Source: Rhodospirillales bacterium (lineage in GTDB: Bacteria; Pseudomonadota; Alphaproteobacteria; ATCC43930; CGMCC-115725). Taken from it: a DNA stretch of 32,869 nucleotides. Every line of letters begins with the position of its first letter. The stretch's first letter is position 1. Both the position numbers and the translations under genes were made by a program. Location: NCBI GenBank assembly GCA_028291405.1, contig JAQGID010000134.1:1-32869 (forward strand). Reading direction: 5' to 3'. This document shows positions 26,069 through 32,869 of the stretch, piece by piece. Below the pieces are notes generated by a model. That model was not told the DNA's origin and made no database searches. It worked only from the letters and a program-made list of their open reading frames with translations.

Positions 26069-26643
26069 CGGGAATGGGCGCGGCGCCGATCAGCCGCTTC
26101 CCCGTGCCGGCGCTGGCCGATCTGCCGGAAGACATCCGCGCCCGCATCCTCGCCGTCCAGGAGAAATCGGGGTTCATCCCGAACGTCTTCCTGGCGCTCG
26201 CCTGGCGGCCCGACGAGTTCGGCGCCTTTTTCGCCTATCACGACGCGCTGATGGACAAGCCGGGCGGGCTCAGCAAGGCCGAGCGCGAGATGATCGTCGT
26301 CGCGACGAGCAGCGCCAACCAGTGCCAATACTGCGTCGTCGCGCATGGCGCGATCCTGCGCATCCGCGCCAAGGATCCGCTAATTGCCGATCAAATCGCG
26401 GCGAACTATCGCAAGGCCGATTTGACCCCGCGCCAGCGCGCGATGCTCGATTTCGCCCTCGCCGTCGCGCTCAACTCCGCCGAGGTCGACGAGAGCGCCT
26501 GCGCTGCCTTGCGCGAGCACGGATTTTCCGAGGACGACATCTGGGACATCGCGGCGATCGCCGCATTCTTCGGGATGTCGAACCGCATCGCCAACGTCAT
26601 GAACCTGCGGCCGAACGCCGAGTTCTATACGCTGGGGCGGTAA
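26065..26643 (+). CDS. AhpD-like peroxidase-related protein (CMD family)
   Basis: 192-residue all-helical protein of the carboxymuconolactone decarboxylase/AhpD superfamily. The redox motif is C87-Q-Y-C90 followed by H94 in CQYCVVAHGA, as in AhpD-type peroxidase-related enzymes. It opens with ISRFPVPALADLPEDIRAR and GFIPNVFLALAWRPDEF, typical of this subfamily, and ends near FFGMSNRIANVMNLRP. The start is GTG 26065, overlapping the upstream TGA by translational coupling; ATG 26074 is the alternative. A role in peroxide or electrophile handling is inferred from the family, not shown here. Confidence 0.87.
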   Translation: MTGMGAAPISRFPVPALADLPEDIRARILAVQEKSGFIPNVFLALAWRPDEFGAFFAYHDALMDKPGGLSKAEREMIVVATSSANQCQYCVVAHGAILRIRAKDPLIADQIAANYRKADLTPRQRAMLDFALAVALNSAEVDESACAALREHGFSEDDIWDIAAIAAFFGMSNRIANVMNLRPNAEFYTLGR

Positions 26644-26743
26644 GCCGGCGCAAACCCCTCTCGACGACTGCCGTGGTATAAGCGGCCGATCTGCCGCGCC
26701 GGGGGAGCGTGCGGTTGCGAGACAAGTGCGAGAGCGTTCGTCG

Positions 26744-28615
<1,872 letters not shown>

Positions 28616-28646
28616 CCGACGCGAAACTCGCGCCGGCGGATCGTGT

Positions 28647-29078
28647 TCAGCCCTTGGCGACGATGCGCTCGATCTCGGACTCGGGGACACCGTAGAAAGC
28701 GGCGACCTCGGCCAGCGTCATGCCGTAGCTCGCGAGCGCCTGGATCCGCCCGTATTGCGCCTGCGGAATTTTCGGTACGCGTTTCTTGGCGGGGGCTTTC
28801 GTCTTCGCCTCGCGGGAAGCGACGGATTCGGGCGGTGACGCAGGCTCCTCGGCGATGTAGTCGCCCATCGGGACGATTGCCGGGATTGCAATGATCCGCG
28901 GCTTGCGCGGCGCCGAGGACTCGGTCGTCGCGGCGTTTTCTCCCGATGGCGCAGCATCGGTCGAGGTCTTCACCGGCGCGGCGCGCTCGGTCGGCTGTTT
29001 CGGTCGGAAGAGATCCTCTGCGGCGCGGCGCGCCTTGTTGATCTGGTCGCGGTCGGCTGTCTGCCAATCGTTGGGCAA
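28647..29078 (-). CDS. hypothetical protein with C-terminal HTH-like segment, 143 aa
   Basis: The N-terminus PNDWQTADRDQINKARRAAE is followed by a low-complexity Pro/Ala/Thr/Ser-rich linker (about residues 30-105) and a compact C-terminal segment, GRIQALASYGMTLAEVAAFY then GVPESEIERIV. That segment has the Ala/Gly spacing of a resolvase-type helix-turn-helix. The TTG at 29078 is chosen because TTGGAG lies 6 bases upstream; earlier in-frame ATGs lack a site. It converges on the ABC transporter gene with a 31-base gap. It may bind DNA, but no family was recognised. The 186 bases between it and the groEL terminator hold its presumed promoter and nothing else clear. Confidence 0.7.
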   Translation of the reverse strand: MPNDWQTADRDQINKARRAAEDLFRPKQPTERAAPVKTSTDAAPSGENAATTESSAPRKPRIIAIPAIVPMGDYIAEEPASPPESVASREAKTKAPAKKRVPKIPQAQYGRIQALASYGMTLAEVAAFYGVPESEIERIVAKG

Positions 29079-29264
29079 GACTAACTCCAAGGTGGGTGAG
29101 TGCGAGCGGTATTGAAATACGATTCGAATAAATCGCCAAGCGTAACTTGGGGACAACCCGCTGTGGAGGCAAGGTTTTTGTTCTTGGCAGCCTGCGTTCT
29201 AACCGCCGACATCTGGAGAATATCGTTAACGGTGCCTAAAACGATGGCAATGAGAACTTTTGGG

Positions 29265-29306
29265 AAAAAAACATCCCGCCCCAGATATGGCGGGGGCGGG
29301 ATGTTT
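29265..29306 (-). terminator. Rho-independent terminator of groEL
   Basis: Read leftward: AAACATCCCGCCCC (29306 to 29293) pairs perfectly over 14 bp with GGGGCGGGATGTTT (29282 to 29269) around a 10-base loop, followed by a T-run (A-tract 29265-29268 on the + strand). It stands 26 bases after the groEL stop. Confidence 0.95.
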
Positions 29307-29332
29307 CACAAGTCAAACGCCTGGTGCGGAGA

Positions 29333-31009
<1,677 letters not shown>

Positions 31010-31324
31010 TTAGGCCGCCTTCTTCTTCGCCACAGTCGTCGTGAGGACGCCGAGAATGTCGGATTCCTTCATGATGATGAGGTCCTCGCCGTCGAGCTTG
31101 ATCTCGGTGCCCGACCACTTGCCGAACAGCACGCGGTCGCCCGGCTTGACGTCGAGCGGGTGGATCTTGCCATCCTCGGAACGGGCGCCCGGGCCGGCGG
31201 CGACGATCTCGCCTTCCATCGGCTTCTCCTGGGCGGTGTCGGGGATGATGATCCCGCCGGCAGTCTTGGCTTCCGCCGTCACGCGGCGGATGAGGACGCG
31301 GTCTTGCAGAGGACGAAATTTCAT
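31010..31324 (-). CDS. groES: co-chaperonin GroES (Hsp10)
   Basis: 104-residue co-chaperonin lid. The N-terminus [14 protein letters not shown], the mobile loop [18 protein letters not shown] with the Gly-Gly-Ile-Ile-Ile GroEL-contact segment, the roof region, and [19 protein letters not shown] are all present. The C-terminus has a short Lys/Ala tail. AGGAGA precedes the ATG. It is the first gene of the CIRCE-controlled groES-groEL operon. Confidence 0.99.
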   Translation of the reverse strand: MKFRPLQDRVLIRRVTAEAKTAGGIIIPDTAQEKPMEGEIVAAGPGARSEDGKIHPLDVKPGDRVLFGKWSGTEIKLDGEDLIIMKESDILGVLTTTVAKKKAA

Positions 31325-31360
31325 GGGGGTTCTCCTGAAGTCGAATTCGACGCGTGGTGT

Positions 31361-31387
31361 TTAGCACTCTTGCGGCGAGAGTGCTAA
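31361..31387 (-). promoter_or_regulatory. CIRCE element (HrcA operator)
   Basis: TTAGCACTC, nine bases, GAGTGCTAA: a perfect match to the CIRCE consensus, 37 bases ahead of groES. HrcA repressor binding here would give heat-shock induction of the operon. The hrcA gene is not in the window. Confidence 0.98.
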
Positions 31388-31420
31388 GACTTTAACGAAA
31401 CGAAACGCCGGCCGACGCAC

Positions 31421-32389
31421 TCAGGTGATCAGCACGATCTTGCCGAAATGGGCATTGGCGCGCATATGCGCCTGCGCCGCCACCGCCTCGTCGAGAGGGA
31501 AGCTGCGATCGATCGGCAGATGCAGCTTGCCGTCCTCGAGTGCCGACCAGAGGTCCGCGCGCATGCGGCGGACGATCTCGCGCACCTCGGCGGGCGAGCG
31601 CGTCCGGAAGGTGACGCCGATATAGTCGATGCGCCGCATCGCATGCAGGTCGAAGTCGAACTCGCCCTTCATGCCCGCGAGGCGCCCGACGTTGACGATG
31701 CGGCCGAGGATCTTCGTCGCCAGCAGGTTCTGTCGCGCGACCGGGCCGGAAAGCATGTCGACGATGACGTCAACACCCTTGCCGTCGGTGGCGGCGAGCG
31801 CGGCCTCGTGCCATGCCGGATCCTTGGAATCGAGCGCGAGATCGGCGCCGAACTCCTTCAGCCGGGCGCGGCGTTCCGGATTGGTCGAGGTCCCGATCAC
31901 CGTTGCCGCGCCCATCAGCTTGGCGATCTGCAGCCCCATCAGCCCGACACCGGAGCTCGCGCCCTGGATGAGGACGGACTCGCCCGGCTTCAACCTGCCG
32001 TTGGTGACGACCGCGTCGTGCATCGTCTGCAGCGCCGTCGGCAGGACCGCCGCCTGCGGAAAGCTCATGTTGTTGGCCGGGATCTTCGAGGCGCGGGCGG
32101 CGTCGCACACGGCATATTCGGCATAGCCGCCGCTGCCGCTCGCCATCACGCGGTCGCCCGCCTTGAAACCGCTGACTTCGGCGCCGACCTCGGCGACCTC
32201 GCCCGCGAACTCGAGGCCGACGACCGTGCCGGGACCGCTGCCGTGACCGGGGCTGCCCATCACCGCGAGGAGATCGGCGCGGTTCAGCCCGGCCGCACGG
32301 ACTCGAACGAGGAGCTCGTGCGGTTTCGGCTGCGGCGTGGCGATCTCGCGGACGGAGAGTCCTTGCTCGGTGACGACGGCAGCTTTCAT
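31421..32389 (-). CDS. quinone oxidoreductase-type MDR dehydrogenase/reductase
   Basis: 322-residue zinc-free medium-chain reductase resembling NADPH:quinone oxidoreductase. The N-terminal GroES-like substrate domain opens MKAAVVTEQGLSVREI and has GLNRADLLAVMGSPG and GLEFAGEVAEVG in place of the catalytic-zinc Cys/His set. The Rossmann domain carries LIQGASSGVGLMGLQIAK, with Ser-Ser-Gly typical of NADPH users. The closing AHMRANAHFGKIVLIT is standard for this family. GGGAGGAAG about 8 bases upstream supports the start at 32389; the longer frame to 32542 has no such site. It reads toward groES but ends before the CIRCE, so groES keeps its own promoter. Confidence 0.9.
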   Translation of the reverse strand: MKAAVVTEQGLSVREIATPQPKPHELLVRVRAAGLNRADLLAVMGSPGHGSGPGTVVGLEFAGEVAEVGAEVSGFKAGDRVMASGSGGYAEYAVCDAARASKIPANNMSFPQAAVLPTALQTMHDAVVTNGRLKPGESVLIQGASSGVGLMGLQIAKLMGAATVIGTSTNPERRARLKEFGADLALDSKDPAWHEAALAATDGKGVDVIVDMLSGPVARQNLLATKILGRIVNVGRLAGMKGEFDFDLHAMRRIDYIGVTFRTRSPAEVREIVRRMRADLWSALEDGKLHLPIDRSFPLDEAVAAQAHMRANAHFGKIVLIT

Positions 32390-32544
32390 GGCAGTCTTCC
32401 TCCCTGTACGGCCGGGCACGATCGATCCAACCGCCGAGGACGTCAAGCGCGAGACGTGAGACGCGCAGCCGATCGTGATAAACTCGCCGAATGGTGTGGT
32501 GGCGGCGCGGTTGCCGTTCGTGCCGGTCGTCCGTGAGGTCATGA

Positions 32545-32869
32545 ATGCGTTGGTTGGGATTCCTTGTCTTGGCGCTCGTCTCGAGTCTAGTGGTGGGGGC
32601 GCCTCCGGCGGTTGCCGCGGAATCGGGACTTGACCGGTTCTTCGGCAATTATACGGGGCGCTCGATCCAGTCTTCGTCCGATCAGGGGCTCGAGCCGCGC
32701 GATCTCGACGTCAAGATCAGCGCGCGCGGCAAGGGTTTCGTTATCAGCTGGACGACGGTCATCTACCGGGCCAAGCAGCCGACGCGCAAAACCTATTCGG
32801 TCGAGTTCGGCCGGACCGAGCGCGACGGGATATTCTCCTCGGCGATGCAGCGCGACGTCTTCGGTCACG
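32545..32869 (+). CDS. exported protein of unknown function, 5' part
   Basis: Open to the window edge; 108 codons are visible. A signal peptide is clear: MRWLGFLVLALVSSLVVGAP and an AVAAE cleavage region. The mature part starts GLDRFFGNYTGRSIQSSSDQ and has alternating polar/hydrophobic strands (DVKISARGKGFVISWTTVI, KTYSVEFGRTERDGIFSSA), suggesting a beta-rich periplasmic domain. GAGG lies 7 bases upstream of the ATG at 32545; an overlapping ATG at 32541 is in another frame. It is divergent from the MDR gene. No family was recognised. Confidence 0.7.
   Translation, partial: MRWLGFLVLALVSSLVVGAPPAVAAESGLDRFFGNYTGRSIQSSSDQGLEPRDLDVKISARGKGFVISWTTVIYRAKQPTRKTYSVEFGRTERDGIFSSAMQRDVFGH

Overview
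The window reads as GC-rich alphaproteobacterial chromosome, most like the Rhodospirillales or a nearby order. The order murA, DUF2948, hisG, hisD, UPF0262, LMW phosphatase, infA, maf, RNase E/G, yacG is a familiar alphaproteobacterial arrangement. groES-groEL sits behind a perfect CIRCE element. Many starts are GTG or TTG with clear Shine-Dalgarno sites. The taxonomic placement is inference from gene order and family resemblance; no search was run.

Left part (1-11301): a gene tail, an Mpo1-like membrane protein, a 53-residue basic protein, a 28-bp-arm inverted repeat and an exported metallo-beta-lactamase-fold enzyme come first. An AT-richer, gene-poor stretch follows (about 1.9-3.1 kb) with one small unknown gene and a 15-bp direct repeat. 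Then comes the housekeeping block: dcd, murA, hisG, hisD, infA, maf, RNase E/G, yacG and tRNA-Phe(GAA).

Middle part (11302-24184): an oxalate/formyl-CoA catabolic locus. An OxlT-type oxalate/formate antiporter is followed by a ThDP enzyme of the oxalyl-CoA decarboxylase/2-hydroxyacyl-CoA lyase group. Next are a clear formyl-CoA:oxalate CoA-transferase (frc), an NDP-forming acyl-CoA synthetase, a two-subunit NAD-dependent molybdenum or tungsten formate dehydrogenase, and a GntR/FCD regulator. The expected flow is: oxalate enters, receives CoA from formyl-CoA (Frc) or from the synthetase, and is decarboxylated to formyl-CoA. Frc then releases formate, which the dehydrogenase oxidises to CO2 with NADH formed. 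Two notable points arise. The ThDP enzyme looks more like 2-hydroxyacyl-CoA lyase than classical Oxc. Also, a nearly identical 30-bp element precedes both oxlT and the ThDP gene and is a good candidate operator for the GntR protein.

Right part (24188-32869): a DUF1194 exported protein, a MetE-C-like methionine synthase relative coupled to an AhpD-like protein, and an ABC exporter. Converging on these are a small HTH-like protein, groEL/groES with terminator and CIRCE, and a quinone oxidoreductase-type MDR enzyme. The window ends inside an exported unknown protein. A truncated, inverted copy of the first 19 codons of the MetE-like gene lies between tRNA-Phe and oxlT, so the catabolic locus is bracketed by related sequence on opposite strands.
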